NCBI GenBank assembly: GCA_023423535.1 | Contig: JAFAFL010000096.1 | Location: forward strand, 1 to 28,774 | From: Pseudomonadota bacterium | Lineage (GTDB): Bacteria > Myxococcota > Myxococcia > Myxococcales > Myxococcaceae | DNA: 28,774 nucleotides | Direction: 5' to 3' | Shown here: positions 1 to 7,564 of the stretch, in pieces | How the letters are laid out: every line of letters starts with the position of its first letter | Numbering within the stretch: position 1 is the first letter of the stretch | Notes under the pieces: generated by a model | The model's input: the letters and a program-made list of their open reading frames with translations, nothing else | Database searches by the model: none | What the model was told of the DNA's origin: nothing | Made by a program: the position numbers and the translations under genes

Positions 1-127
1 GCGCGAACAGAAGGATGAAACGACTTCGCGAGGCAGCGGGGTGTGTGCTCGAAATGCAGCCGAAGCACGGCGTCTGAAAAGACAAACGAGCACCCGAGTT
101 GACACGGGGTGCCGCTTCACAGAAGGA
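1..127. repeat. Left copy of 127-bp terminal inverted repeat (contig end)
   Basis: Bases 1-127 are the exact reverse complement of 28648-28774; base 128 is the first mismatch (it would pair with 28647). A length of exactly 127 with an abrupt end is what a de Bruijn assembler run at k=127 leaves when a contig stops at a repeat node. The true repeat would therefore begin at 127/128 and continue beyond the contig. In the plus direction a short frame (bases 3-77) ends in a TGA 50 bp before the boundary, which could be the C-terminus of a protein of the repeated element. I do not recognise that protein. Confidence 0.95.
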
Positions 128-607
128 AAGACCTTCCCCAGTCGAGACGTGCAACAGGCAGCCCCCCTCTACGGCACGCGTCGAGGTCTTGTAGGCGCGC
201 GCCGTGCCAATCCCCGCCACCGCGGCCGCGCGAACGCTCGTGCGGTCCAGCTCGGCGGCCTCCAGCTGAGCCACCAGCTCGTAGCTTCCGGGTTCGTCGA
301 GGACCAGCTCGTGCGTGACCTCGTTCAACCGCGGCGGTGAATGCACGAGCACTCCGTCACGGTGGACGTGCAGCGCGAGCCGGGGATTGTCCACGTCCTC
401 GTCGTGGGCGTTCGCCGGCGCGTCCTGCAGCGTGATCCAAAGGGGCCTGCCCACAGCGATCGGCGCTTGCAGGCCCTCCACGTCGGCGAAGGCCATCGAC
501 TGCGAGAAGCGAACGCGGCCGTTGGTGCCGACCTCGCCGTCCGTACAAGCGGCGAATGCGCCGAAGCACGTCACCATGGCAAACGCCTGGCAGGTCTTCC
601 GCATCAT
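1..607 (-). CDS. Putative lipoprotein, 3' end cut off by the contig end
   Basis: An open frame runs from ATG at 607 (a second ATG follows at 604) to the contig edge without a stop, giving 202 codons. The N-terminus is a short signal peptide with a lipobox-like FAAC at residues 18-21, so the product is probably an outer-membrane or periplasmic lipoprotein. The mature part (TDGEVGTNGRVRFSQ and on) looks like a small beta-rich domain of a kind common in myxobacterial lipoproteins; I do not recognise a named family. The last ~42 codons lie inside the 127-bp terminal repeat and show poorer GC3 than the rest, so the native gene may end or be interrupted at about base 128. It lies 112 bp downstream of the histidine kinase gene on the same strand. 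No good Shine-Dalgarno sequence is visible. A tandem direct repeat sits just upstream. Confidence 0.6.
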   Translation of the reverse strand, partial: MMRKTCQAFAMVTCFGAFAACTDGEVGTNGRVRFSQSMAFADVEGLQAPIAVGRPLWITLQDAPANAHDEDVDNPRLALHVHRDGVLVHSPPRLNEVTHELVLDEPGSYELVAQLEAAELDRTSVRAAAVAGIGTARAYKTSTRAVEGGCLLHVSTGEGLSFCEAAPRVNSGARLSFQTPCFGCISSTHPAASRSRFILLFA

Positions 608-624
608 CGTGAAGGCTCGCTTTT

Positions 625-668
625 AGGTGTAATTCTGGCATTCTCAGAGGTGTCGGAATAATTCTCAG
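625..668. repeat. Two abutting imperfect direct repeats upstream of the lipoprotein gene
   Basis: Plus-strand units AGGTGT-N9-ATTCTCAG (625-647) and AGGTGT-N7-ATTCTCAG (648-668) sit head to tail, 18 bp before the ATG of the left lipoprotein gene. The stretch is AT-richer than its surroundings. It could be a pair of activator or repressor sites over a promoter; this function is inferred only from position. Confidence 0.45.
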
Positions 669-719
669 GGCCCCACGCGACACGCCTGTCGGGAAAGTTC
701 CCGCCGGGCTCACGACACC

Positions 720-2210
720 TCACCGCAGCGTGATCGCGAACACGGTCCGCCCCGGCCGGGACTCCACGGTCAGCGTCCCGCCATGGGCGGCGACGATCTT
801 CCTCGCCAGCGGCAGCCCGAGCCCGGTGCCCTTCTCCCGCGTGGTGAAGAAGGGCTCGAAGATCCGCTCCTGCTCGCCCGGCGCGATACCGCCGCCCGCG
901 TCCTCCACTTCGAGCCTGTAGCCGTCGGCCGTGACGCGACCTCGCACCTGCACGCGCGCGCCCTGTCCGCCCGGCGAGGCCTGCACTGCGTTCTTCACCA
1001 GATTCACCGCCGCCGCGGTCAGCAGGCTGAGGTCCCCCTCCAGCTCGAACGGCTCTGCTTCCACGGTCAGCTCGACACCCCGCGCCGCCGCGTCCGCCGC
1101 CACGAGGTCCGCCGCCGTCCGCGCCCAATCGCTCGCGTCGAACTGAGAGAGCGCCAGCCGCTGCTCGCGCGCGAAGCCGAGGAAGTCCTCCACCACGTTC
1201 TTCAGGTAGTCGATCTCGCTCTGGATCCGCTTCACGTGGGAGCGCGCATCCTCCGCCCGCGGATCGTCCGGCGGCAGCTCCTCCGCGAGCAGCCCGGCGA
1301 AGAGCTCGATGCCGCCGATGGGGTTGCGGACCTCGTGCGCCACGCCCGCGAGCATCATCTTCAACTGCCGGTCGCGGCTCAGCAGTGCGGTGCGCATCAG
1401 CTCCAGCTCGGAGGCGAGCGTGCCCACCTCCTCCGTCCGCGCGGGTGGCACCGGCGTCTCCAGATCCCCACGCCCAATTCCCTGCGCCGCGCGCACCAGC
1501 CTGCGCAGCGGGTTCGCGATCGACGCGCCCATCCACACCGCCGCCACGCCCAGCGCGAGCAGCACGCCCAGCGTCAGCAGCGCATAGGCCCCGGTCAGCT
1601 CCTGCAGCGCGCCCCAGAAATCGCCGTGCGCCTCCACCGCCACCGCGGCCACCACGGCGGGCGGAGGCTGCGGCGCGCCCTCCTCCGGCGCGGGGGGCGC
1701 ATCGTCGAAGATCGGCGCGTACCCGGTCTTGTAGAGCCGCCCGTCGTGCCCCCGGAAGAGCACCTGCGAGGCGACGCGCTCGCCCCGCTCGAACACGCGC
1801 GTGAGCTCCAGGCGATCGCGCGCGAGATCCGCCAGCTCCGCGCCGGTGGGGACCTCGAGCGCGGTGTCCACCAGCACGGTGCCCTCGCGATCGAAGACGA
1901 CGATGCGGCGCACGCCGGTGGCGCGCTGCACCGCGGTGACGTGGTTGAGCGCGTTGCGCCAGTTGCGCGCCTGCCGCACGTCGTCGCCCGCGGTGATCGC
2001 CAGCACGCGCGAGGCGTTGAGCTGCGCGGCGGTGGAGGCGGCGATGGCGGAGAGGTTCTCGCCCAGCTCGCGCTCGAGCACGGACCGCGACAGGCGCGCG
2101 CCCACCAGGCCCGCGAGCACGAACAGCGCCAGCGCCGGAGCGAGGAACCAGGCCAGCAGCAGCGAACGCACCGAGCGCCCTCGCCGCACGCGAGCCTTCG
2201 CGGTGGACAT
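720..2210 (-). CDS. Membrane sensor histidine kinase (HAMP, HisKA, HATPase_c)
   Basis: The protein has 496 residues. TM1 is at about 16-39, a periplasmic sensor domain at about 40-205 and TM2 at about 207-230. A HAMP linker follows at about 231-283, then HisKA with the phospho-acceptor in AHEVRNPIGG (His292). The ATPase domain shows the N-box NLVKNAVQAS (about 403-412), G1 in DAGGGIAPGE and G2 in GTGLGLPLA. This is a complete ATP-dependent autokinase of a two-component system acting at the inner membrane. The sensor part has a PAS/Cache-like feel but no family is certain. Its ATG overlaps the stop of the upstream PilZ gene by one base (TGATG), which implies translational coupling. No response regulator gene is adjacent, so it is an orphan kinase within this window. 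The partial lipoprotein gene follows downstream. Confidence 0.93.
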   Translation of the reverse strand: MSTAKARVRRGRSVRSLLLAWFLAPALALFVLAGLVGARLSRSVLERELGENLSAIAASTAAQLNASRVLAITAGDDVRQARNWRNALNHVTAVQRATGVRRIVVFDREGTVLVDTALEVPTGAELADLARDRLELTRVFERGERVASQVLFRGHDGRLYKTGYAPIFDDAPPAPEEGAPQPPPAVVAAVAVEAHGDFWGALQELTGAYALLTLGVLLALGVAAVWMGASIANPLRRLVRAAQGIGRGDLETPVPPARTEEVGTLASELELMRTALLSRDRQLKMMLAGVAHEVRNPIGGIELFAGLLAEELPPDDPRAEDARSHVKRIQSEIDYLKNVVEDFLGFAREQRLALSQFDASDWARTAADLVAADAAARGVELTVEAEPFELEGDLSLLTAAAVNLVKNAVQASPGGQGARVQVRGRVTADGYRLEVEDAGGGIAPGEQERIFEPFFTTREKGTGLGLPLARKIVAAHGGTLTVESRPGRTVFAITLR

Positions 2211-2587
2211 CAACCCCTCGCGCGGCGGCTCGCGCGCGACGCCACGATCTCCGCGATCAGCGACATGGAGTCCTCGTCGAAGTTCACGAACTCCACGCCC
2301 ATCCCCGGGACCCGGCCCTCGACGCCCGGCGGATTCACGCGCACCACCCGGCCCAGTCCTTCGATCAGCTTCGAGCCGTCGTTGAGCCAGAACTGGAGGT
2401 AGATCATCGCCCCCTCTTCGCGGGGCGCGTCGGTGCGGATGAACATCCCGCCGGCGGAGATGTCCGCGCTGTACTCGGCGAGGAAGTCCTCGAAGCTGTT
2501 GAGGCGGTACTGCACGAGCAGCGTGAGGGGCACCCGCTCGTGCCGGCGGCGGTTCTCGTCCAGCGGGGCGGATTCGTCGGCGGCCAT
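2210..2587 (-). CDS. PilZ-domain protein (candidate cyclic-di-GMP receptor)
   Basis: This 125-residue protein is essentially one PilZ domain. It has the RxxxR motif in RRRHERVP (Arg14-Arg18) and the D/NxSxxG motif in DISAGG (42-47), the residues that bind cyclic-di-GMP in this family. The length and the FIRTDAP...FWLNDGSKL stretch match the short PilZ subtype that is abundant in Myxococcales. It is first in a two-gene unit with the histidine kinase, with a 1-bp stop/start overlap. This suggests that second-messenger binding and kinase signalling are linked, but that link is inferred. There is no Shine-Dalgarno sequence; a TAGAGT hexamer lies 11 bases before the ATG. Confidence 0.92.
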   Translation of the reverse strand: MAADESAPLDENRRRHERVPLTLLVQYRLNSFEDFLAEYSADISAGGMFIRTDAPREEGAMIYLQFWLNDGSKLIEGLGRVVRVNPPGVEGRVPGMGVEFVNFDEDSMSLIAEIVASRASRRARG

Positions 2588-2598
2588 GCGGGCCCGTC

Positions 2599-2604
2599 AC
2601 TCTA
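2599..2604 (-). promoter_or_regulatory. Putative -10 hexamer TAGAGT of the PilZ/kinase unit
   Basis: TAGAGT reads on the minus strand 11 bases before the ATG at 2587. It fits TANNNT and would give a leader of only a few bases. No convincing -35 was seen. Confidence 0.4.
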
Positions 2605-2735
2605 GCGGAGGTTGCCCCGTCCGCCAGTGGGCACTCACCGGCACCGGACCCTCGCACAGCCCCTCCGGTCAGTTGGCCCTGCCGCCACGGGGACGGACCC
2701 TAGCGCGCCCCACGAAACCCCCAACGAGGCGAGGC

Positions 2736-4082
2736 ATGGCGAACAGGAACGACACGAACACCCGGCGCGAAGGCGGCACCGGCGGCAACGGCCACGGGTA
2801 CCACGACGAGCGGGCCGCGACCGAGGGCACCTCGGGCACGGAGGCCGAGCGCGCCCGCGGCGAGACCGACACGGCGGCGGGCAGCATGCGCACCACCGCG
2901 GGAACCGCCGGTGAACCTCGCCCGCTCGACACCGGCGGCCGCTTCTACACCGAGGCGATGGGCCGCGGCCGGGACCGGGACAGGGACCGGGAGCGCCATC
3001 GCGACGACGACCACCTCCTCGGGATGGGCTACGCCGCCTCCGGGCGCGGCGGGCGCGACTGGACGGGAGGCACCGGCGCGCCGGGCGGGATGGGCGGCAC
3101 CCGCGGCGGCTTCGGCACCGGCGAGTGGCGAGGCACCGGCTCGGACTACCGCGGCGACATGGGCCGCGACTACCGCGGCGACTACCGGCGCGACCTGCGC
3201 GAGACGACGCACGAGGGCGGCCGGCGCGAGCCCCTGGTCCGCGTGGTGGACCGGCGCGGTGAGGGCACGGCCGACCGCGGCTACGAGGGGTGGACGGGCG
3301 GCTTCACCGAAGGGAGCGGGACCGGCGAGTACGAGCACGCGCGCCGCGGCTTCCGCGACTTCGGCACCCCGACCTACGGACAGGGCCGCGAGCTGCGCGA
3401 GCGCCACACCGACGCCGACTTCCGCGACCGCGACGACCGCGTGGCCGGACGCTCGGGGCGCAGCTTCCACCCGGAAGACATGGGGCCCTCGCACCCGTGG
3501 CACCCGCCGGAGGAGGACTGGGAGCGCTCGCACTGGCGTCACGAGCACGAGCGCGGACGGGGCATGGGCGCCGGCATGGGCGGCATGCGCGCGCGCGGCG
3601 CGCACCGCGACCGCGGCCATTGGGAGCACGAGGCCACCACCGCCGAGGACGTGATGACGCAGAACCCGAAGAGCGTCCGCCCCGAGGCGAACCTCCGCGA
3701 GGTCGCCCGCATCATGCGCGACGAGAACTGCGGCGTCGTTCCGGTGGTGGGCACCGACCGGCGGCTGCTCGGGCTCATCACCGACCGCGACATGGTCCTG
3801 CGCACCGCGGACAACGACCGCGCCTGGTCCGCGCTGACCGCGCGCGAGGTGATGACCGACGAGATCGAGGCGGTCACGCCCGACGAGCCGGTGCGCGAGA
3901 TCATTCACCTCATGGCCCGCCGTCAGGTCCGGCGCGTGCCCGTGGTGGACCGGCAGGACCGGCTGCTCGGGCTCATCTCCATGGTGGACATCGCCAACCG
4001 CGCGGAGCGGGACGAGGACCTCCAGGAGGCCATGGTGCAGGTCTCCCGCCGCAAGTCCTTCTGGCGCAAGCTCTGGACGTAG
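2736..4082 (+). CDS. CBS-domain-pair protein with long Gly/Arg/Asp-rich disordered N-terminus
   Basis: The 448-residue product starts at the ATG at 2736, which follows a GAGG Shine-Dalgarno; the frame stays open further upstream, but there is no sign of coding there. Residues 1 to about 300 are low complexity, rich in Gly, Arg, Asp, His and Tyr, with repeats such as DRDRDRERHRDDD and DYRGDMGRDYRGDYRRD, and are probably disordered. Residues about 303-435 hold two CBS motifs (AEDVMTQNPKSVRP...GLITDRDMVLR, then AREVMTDEIEAVTP...GLISMVDIANR), which in other proteins bind adenine nucleotides. The C-terminus is basic (RRKSFWRKLW). CBS pairs with stress-related roles are common in myxobacteria. The N-terminal half resembles RGG-type tails that bind RNA or form condensates, but that role is inferred. 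The gene converges on radA 31 bp away. Confidence 0.88.
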   Translation: MANRNDTNTRREGGTGGNGHGYHDERAATEGTSGTEAERARGETDTAAGSMRTTAGTAGEPRPLDTGGRFYTEAMGRGRDRDRDRERHRDDDHLLGMGYAASGRGGRDWTGGTGAPGGMGGTRGGFGTGEWRGTGSDYRGDMGRDYRGDYRRDLRETTHEGGRREPLVRVVDRRGEGTADRGYEGWTGGFTEGSGTGEYEHARRGFRDFGTPTYGQGRELRERHTDADFRDRDDRVAGRSGRSFHPEDMGPSHPWHPPEEDWERSHWRHEHERGRGMGAGMGGMRARGAHRDRGHWEHEATTAEDVMTQNPKSVRPEANLREVARIMRDENCGVVPVVGTDRRLLGLITDRDMVLRTADNDRAWSALTAREVMTDEIEAVTPDEPVREIIHLMARRQVRRVPVVDRQDRLLGLISMVDIANRAERDEDLQEAMVQVSRRKSFWRKLWT

Positions 4083-4089
4083 CGGAGGG

Positions 4090-4107
4090 CTGACGGCGCG
4101 GCGTCAG
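4090..4107. terminator. Small hairpin between convergent CBS and radA genes
   Basis: CTGACG and CGTCAG form a 6-bp stem around a 6-base loop in the 31-bp gap between two convergent stop codons. There is no T-run on either side, so it is at best a weak bidirectional terminator. Confidence 0.25.
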
Positions 4108-4113
4108 GTCAGA

Positions 4114-5481
4114 TCAGGCGAACATCGCGTCCAGCGCCTCGGCGAGGGTGTCCACACCCAGCACCTCGAGGCGCTTCTCCTCCAGCCGCCGCGCGCTCCC
4201 CTTGGGGAGGATGGCGCGGCGGAAGCCCATCTTTGCCGCCTCCGCCAGCCGCGTCTCCGCCTGGGCCACCGCGCGCACCTCGCCGGCGAGGCCCACCTCT
4301 CCGAGCACCAGCGTGTGCGGATCGAGCGGTCGGTTCTGCAGTGAGGAGACCAGCGCCGCGCACACCGCGAGGTCGCTGGCGGGCTCGGTCAGCGTCATCC
4401 CGCCGGCGACGTTGACGAAGATGTCGCAGCCCACGAGTTGCACGCCCTCCTTCTTCTCCAGCACCGCGGCCAGCAGCGCCACCCGGTTGCCGTCCACGCC
4501 CATCGCCGTGCGCCGCGCGGTGCCGTAGCCGGTGGGCGCCACCAGCGCCTGCACCTCCACGAGGATGGGCCGCGTGCCGTTCATGGTGGAGGTCACCACC
4601 GAACCGCTCTTGCCCACGGGCCTCTCGGCGAGGAAGAGCGCGGAGGGGTCCGCGACCTCGGCGAGGCCCGAGCCCTTCATCTCGAACACCCCGATTTCAT
4701 TGGTGGATCCGAACCGGTTCTTGTGCGCGCGGAGGATCCGGAAGGGGTGGCCCTTCTCGCCCTCGAAGTAGAGGACCGTGTCCACCATGTGCTCGAGCAC
4801 CCGAGGCCCGGCGATGGAGCCGTCCTTCGTCACGTGGCCCACGAGGAACGTCGCAACTCCCGTCCGCTTGGCGTAGGCCATCACCCGTCCCGCCACCTCG
4901 CGCACCTGGGAGATGGATCCCGGCGCGCTGCCCAGCTCCGGCAGGAACAGCGTCTGCACCGAGTCCAGCACCAGCGCCGCCGGCTGAAGCAGCTCCGCCT
5001 GTTGGAGGATGGTGTCCGCGTTCGTCTCCGCGAAGAGGTGCACCCGGTCCCCCGGCACACCGAGCCGGTCCGCGCGCATCTTCGTCTGCCGCAGCGACTC
5101 CTCGCCGGTGACGTAGAGCACCGGCCCCTCCTTCGACAGCCGGTCCAGCGCCGCCAGCAGCAGGGTGGACTTGCCGATGCCGGGGTCACCTCCGAGCAGC
5201 ACCAGCGAGCCCGCCACCACGCCGCCGCCGAGCACCCGATCCAATTCGCCGATGCCGGTGCGCCTGCGCGTCTCCGACTCGCCGGAGACGTCCTTCAGGA
5301 GGGTGGGCTTTGCCGCCCCGCCGGATGCGCCCCAGGCCGGACGCGCGTCATCCCTCGGGACGAGCTCCTCCGTCAGCGTGTTCCACCCGCCGCAGTCAGG
5401 ACACTTCCCCAGCCACTTCGCCGCCTGAAACCCACACGCCTGACACGAAAAGTGGGTCTTCCCCTTCGCCGCCTTCGCCAT
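4114..5481 (-). CDS. radA: DNA repair protein RadA
   Basis: The protein has 455 residues, normal for RadA. An N-terminal C4 zinc finger is formed by CQAC (Cys13, Cys16) and CPDC (Cys27, Cys30). Walker A is GGDPGIGKST (97-106), the RadA-specific KNRFGST loop is at 254-260, and the C-terminus is the Lon-protease-like domain. RadA is a RecA-family ATPase that promotes branch migration during recombinational repair. The start used is the ATG at 5481 (MAKAAKGKTH), matching the family. An in-frame ATG at 5487 would add two residues and lies 8 bases after a TAGATC hexamer, so it could be the true start. The gene is divergent from the P450 gene across a 118-bp gap that includes an 11-bp palindrome, ATCGGACCGAT, at 5501-5511. 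Confidence 0.97.
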   Translation of the reverse strand: MAKAAKGKTHFSCQACGFQAAKWLGKCPDCGGWNTLTEELVPRDDARPAWGASGGAAKPTLLKDVSGESETRRRTGIGELDRVLGGGVVAGSLVLLGGDPGIGKSTLLLAALDRLSKEGPVLYVTGEESLRQTKMRADRLGVPGDRVHLFAETNADTILQQAELLQPAALVLDSVQTLFLPELGSAPGSISQVREVAGRVMAYAKRTGVATFLVGHVTKDGSIAGPRVLEHMVDTVLYFEGEKGHPFRILRAHKNRFGSTNEIGVFEMKGSGLAEVADPSALFLAERPVGKSGSVVTSTMNGTRPILVEVQALVAPTGYGTARRTAMGVDGNRVALLAAVLEKKEGVQLVGCDIFVNVAGGMTLTEPASDLAVCAALVSSLQNRPLDPHTLVLGEVGLAGEVRAVAQAETRLAEAAKMGFRRAILPKGSARRLEEKRLEVLGVDTLAEALDAMFA

Positions 5482-5586
5482 GCCCATGCCGCGGCGATCT
5501 ATCGGACCGATCTGACAGTGATGGATCGCATCAGCCGGGCCTGCGACCGGAGGGCAGGAACTGCGCGCGTTCTGGAGAGCCGCCGT

Positions 5587-5592
5587 TACGGT
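5587..5592 (+). promoter_or_regulatory. Putative -10 hexamer TACGGT of the P450 gene
   Basis: TACGGT ends 7 bases before the ATG at 5600. No Shine-Dalgarno sequence is present, which suggests a leaderless transcript. Confidence 0.45.
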
Positions 5593-5599
5593 CGGGGCC

Positions 5600-7024
5600 A
5601 TGAACGCGAACGCGAACGACGCGACGTCGGCCGGGGACTGGTCCGGAGCAAAGGTGGCGCCCCGTCACAAGGGCGCGCCGCTCGTGGGCATCCTCCCGGA
5701 GATACGGAAGGACGTGCTCGGGACGCTGCGCAAGTTGGTGGCGGAGCACCGCGAGGTGGCGGGCTTCATGTTCGGCCCGAGGCTCGCGCACATGGCGCTG
5801 CACCCGGACGCGGTGAAGCGGGTGCTGCAGGACAACGTGACGAACTACACGAAGGACCACTTCAGCTACGCGATGCTCCGCTGGCTCATCCCGGACAGTC
5901 TCCTCACCGCGGATGGTGAGACCTGGCTCCGGCAGCGTCGGCTCGCGCAGCCCGCGTTCCATCGCCAGCGCATCGCGCAGATGTCGGCGGGCATGGCGGA
6001 GGCGGCGCGTGAAGTGGCGGCGCAGTGGAGCGAGAGGGCCTCGCGGGGGGAGAGCGTGGACGTGCCGTCGGAGATGATGCGGCTGACCTTGACCATCGTC
6101 TCGCGCGCGCTCTTCAGCACCGGCGTGAGCGAGAGCGAGGTCCGCGCGGTGGATGTCTCGTTCGGCACCATCAACCACCAGCTCACCGAGCGTCTGCGCC
6201 GGCTGCAGGTGCTTCCTCCGGTGCTTCCCACGCGCGCCGACAGGGAATGGCGCGTCTCGAAGCGCGCGCTCTACGAGGTGGTGGACGCGATCATCGCGAG
6301 GCGCCGCGCGGAGGGACGCGATCGCGGAGACCTGCTCTCCATGCTGATGCTCGCGCAGGACGAAGAGACCGGCGAGCGGATGAACGACACGCAGCTGCGC
6401 GGCGAGGTGCTGACCATGCTCATCGCCGGGCACGAGACGACGGCGACGCTGCTCGGGTGGACGTGGACGATGCTCGCGAAGCATCCGGAGGTCGAGGCGA
6501 AGCTGCACGCGGAGCTCGAGGCGCAGCTCGGTGGGCGGGATCCTTCGATGGAGGATCTGGCGAAGCTTCCCTACGCGCGGATGATCCTCGAGGAGACGAT
6601 GCGGCTCTATCCGCCGGTGATCGTGCTCGGGCGCAAGGTGGTGAAGGACGACGTGGTGATGGGCTACCGCATCCCGAAGGGGACCTGGATGGACGTGAGC
6701 CCGTTCGCCACGCACCGGCATCCGGACTTCTGGCCCGACCCCGAGCGCTTCGATCCGGAACGCTTCAACGCGGAGCAGTCGAAGGGCCGGCCGCGCTACG
6801 CGTACTTCCCCTTCAGCGGCGGGCCGCGCCAGTGCATCGGGAACACGTTCGCGCTGGTGGAGGCGCAGCTCGTGCTCTGCACGCTCGCGCAGCGGTTCCG
6901 GCTCTCGCTGCCGAAGGGTGCGGTCGTCGGCCACGAGTCGCTGATCACCCTGCGGCCGGTGCTGCCGCCGATGTCGCTCGAGGCGCGCAGTGGCCGTTTG
7001 TCGAACGGGACGTCGCCGGCCTAA
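5600..7024 (+). CDS. Cytochrome P450
   Basis: This 474-residue soluble P450 has no membrane anchor. The I-helix oxygen-activation motif is AGHETT (276-281), ExxR of the K-helix is EETMR (Glu332-Arg335), the PERF region is PERFDPERF, and the haem loop FPFSGGPRQCIG carries the axial Cys at about residue 412. It is a haem monooxygenase that needs external electron donors; no ferredoxin or reductase gene is near. The sequence is closest in feel to bacterial relatives of the CYP4/CYP102 type, which often act on fatty acids or terpenes, but the substrate cannot be read from the sequence. It is followed 9 bp later by a DUF1579 gene, probably in the same transcript. Confidence 0.96.
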   Translation: MNANANDATSAGDWSGAKVAPRHKGAPLVGILPEIRKDVLGTLRKLVAEHREVAGFMFGPRLAHMALHPDAVKRVLQDNVTNYTKDHFSYAMLRWLIPDSLLTADGETWLRQRRLAQPAFHRQRIAQMSAGMAEAAREVAAQWSERASRGESVDVPSEMMRLTLTIVSRALFSTGVSESEVRAVDVSFGTINHQLTERLRRLQVLPPVLPTRADREWRVSKRALYEVVDAIIARRRAEGRDRGDLLSMLMLAQDEETGERMNDTQLRGEVLTMLIAGHETTATLLGWTWTMLAKHPEVEAKLHAELEAQLGGRDPSMEDLAKLPYARMILEETMRLYPPVIVLGRKVVKDDVVMGYRIPKGTWMDVSPFATHRHPDFWPDPERFDPERFNAEQSKGRPRYAYFPFSGGPRQCIGNTFALVEAQLVLCTLAQRFRLSLPKGAVVGHESLITLRPVLPPMSLEARSGRLSNGTSPA

Positions 7025-7033
7025 GACGCGGCC

Positions 7034-7561
7034 ATGACGACCTCCTCAGACCCCTCGCGGACCGCCCACTGGAGTCCCTACGAACCCGACGCGGCGCACG
7101 CGCGGCTCGCGAAGCTGGTGGGGAAGTGGCGCGGAGGCTCGAAGACGATCATGGGCCCGGACGCGCCGGCGGTGGAGGGGCCGTGGGAGGGCGAGGTGAC
7201 CGCGCTGCTCGGCGGACGCTTCGTGCGCTTCGGCTACCGCGGGATGGTGGGTGACAAGCCGCACACCGGCGAGCTGACGGTCGCGTACGAGAGCGCCGAG
7301 AAGGTGTGGCGCATGTCGTGGATCGACAGCTTCCACACCGGCACCGCGATCCTCGGGATGGCCAGCGAGCCCGGGCGCGACGGCGACAGCGAGATCGGCG
7401 CGCGCGGCACCTGGTTCGCCGCGGAGGGACACCCGCACTGGGGCTGGCGCACCGTGATCGACGACGCGCAGCCGGGCGCGATGATCCTCCGCATGTACGT
7501 CGCCACGCCGGAGGGTGAGGAGGCCCTCGGCGTGGAGGTGCTGCTCGAGCGCGTGCGGTAG
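7034..7561 (+). CDS. DUF1579 family protein
   Basis: The 175-residue cytosolic protein has the DUF1579 pattern: an N-terminal HARLAKLVGKWRGGS, then GRFVRFGYRGMVGDKPHTGE, then a WIDSFHTGTAI segment. This points to a small beta-barrel of lipocalin-like type. No enzymatic role is established that I can cite. It begins 9 bp after the P450 stop, so it is likely co-transcribed and may bind or process something related to the P450 reaction; that link is only contextual. The sequence before its ATG (TAAGAC, 6 bases away) also resembles the hexamers seen before leaderless genes here, although it overlaps the P450 stop codon. Confidence 0.88.
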   Translation: MTTSSDPSRTAHWSPYEPDAAHARLAKLVGKWRGGSKTIMGPDAPAVEGPWEGEVTALLGGRFVRFGYRGMVGDKPHTGELTVAYESAEKVWRMSWIDSFHTGTAILGMASEPGRDGDSEIGARGTWFAAEGHPHWGWRTVIDDAQPGAMILRMYVATPEGEEALGVEVLLERVR

Positions 7562-7564
7562 AGC

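Noticed and set aside
690..703. Palindrome CGGGAA-AG-TTCCCG as a fourth HipB site
   Set aside because: The half-sites are in the opposite order from the hipBA operators (TTCCCG-NN-CGGGAA), so it is not the same site. It may simply be a small hairpin after the kinase gene.
720..2657. Kinase frame extended to 2657
   Set aside because: The extension covers the PilZ gene on the same strand in another frame. The ATG at 2210 with a 1-bp overlap and a clean N-terminal membrane helix is far better.
2700..3908. Long minus-strand open frame opposite the CBS gene
   Set aside because: It is an Ala/Val-rich shadow caused by high GC3 in the plus-strand gene; it has no domain.
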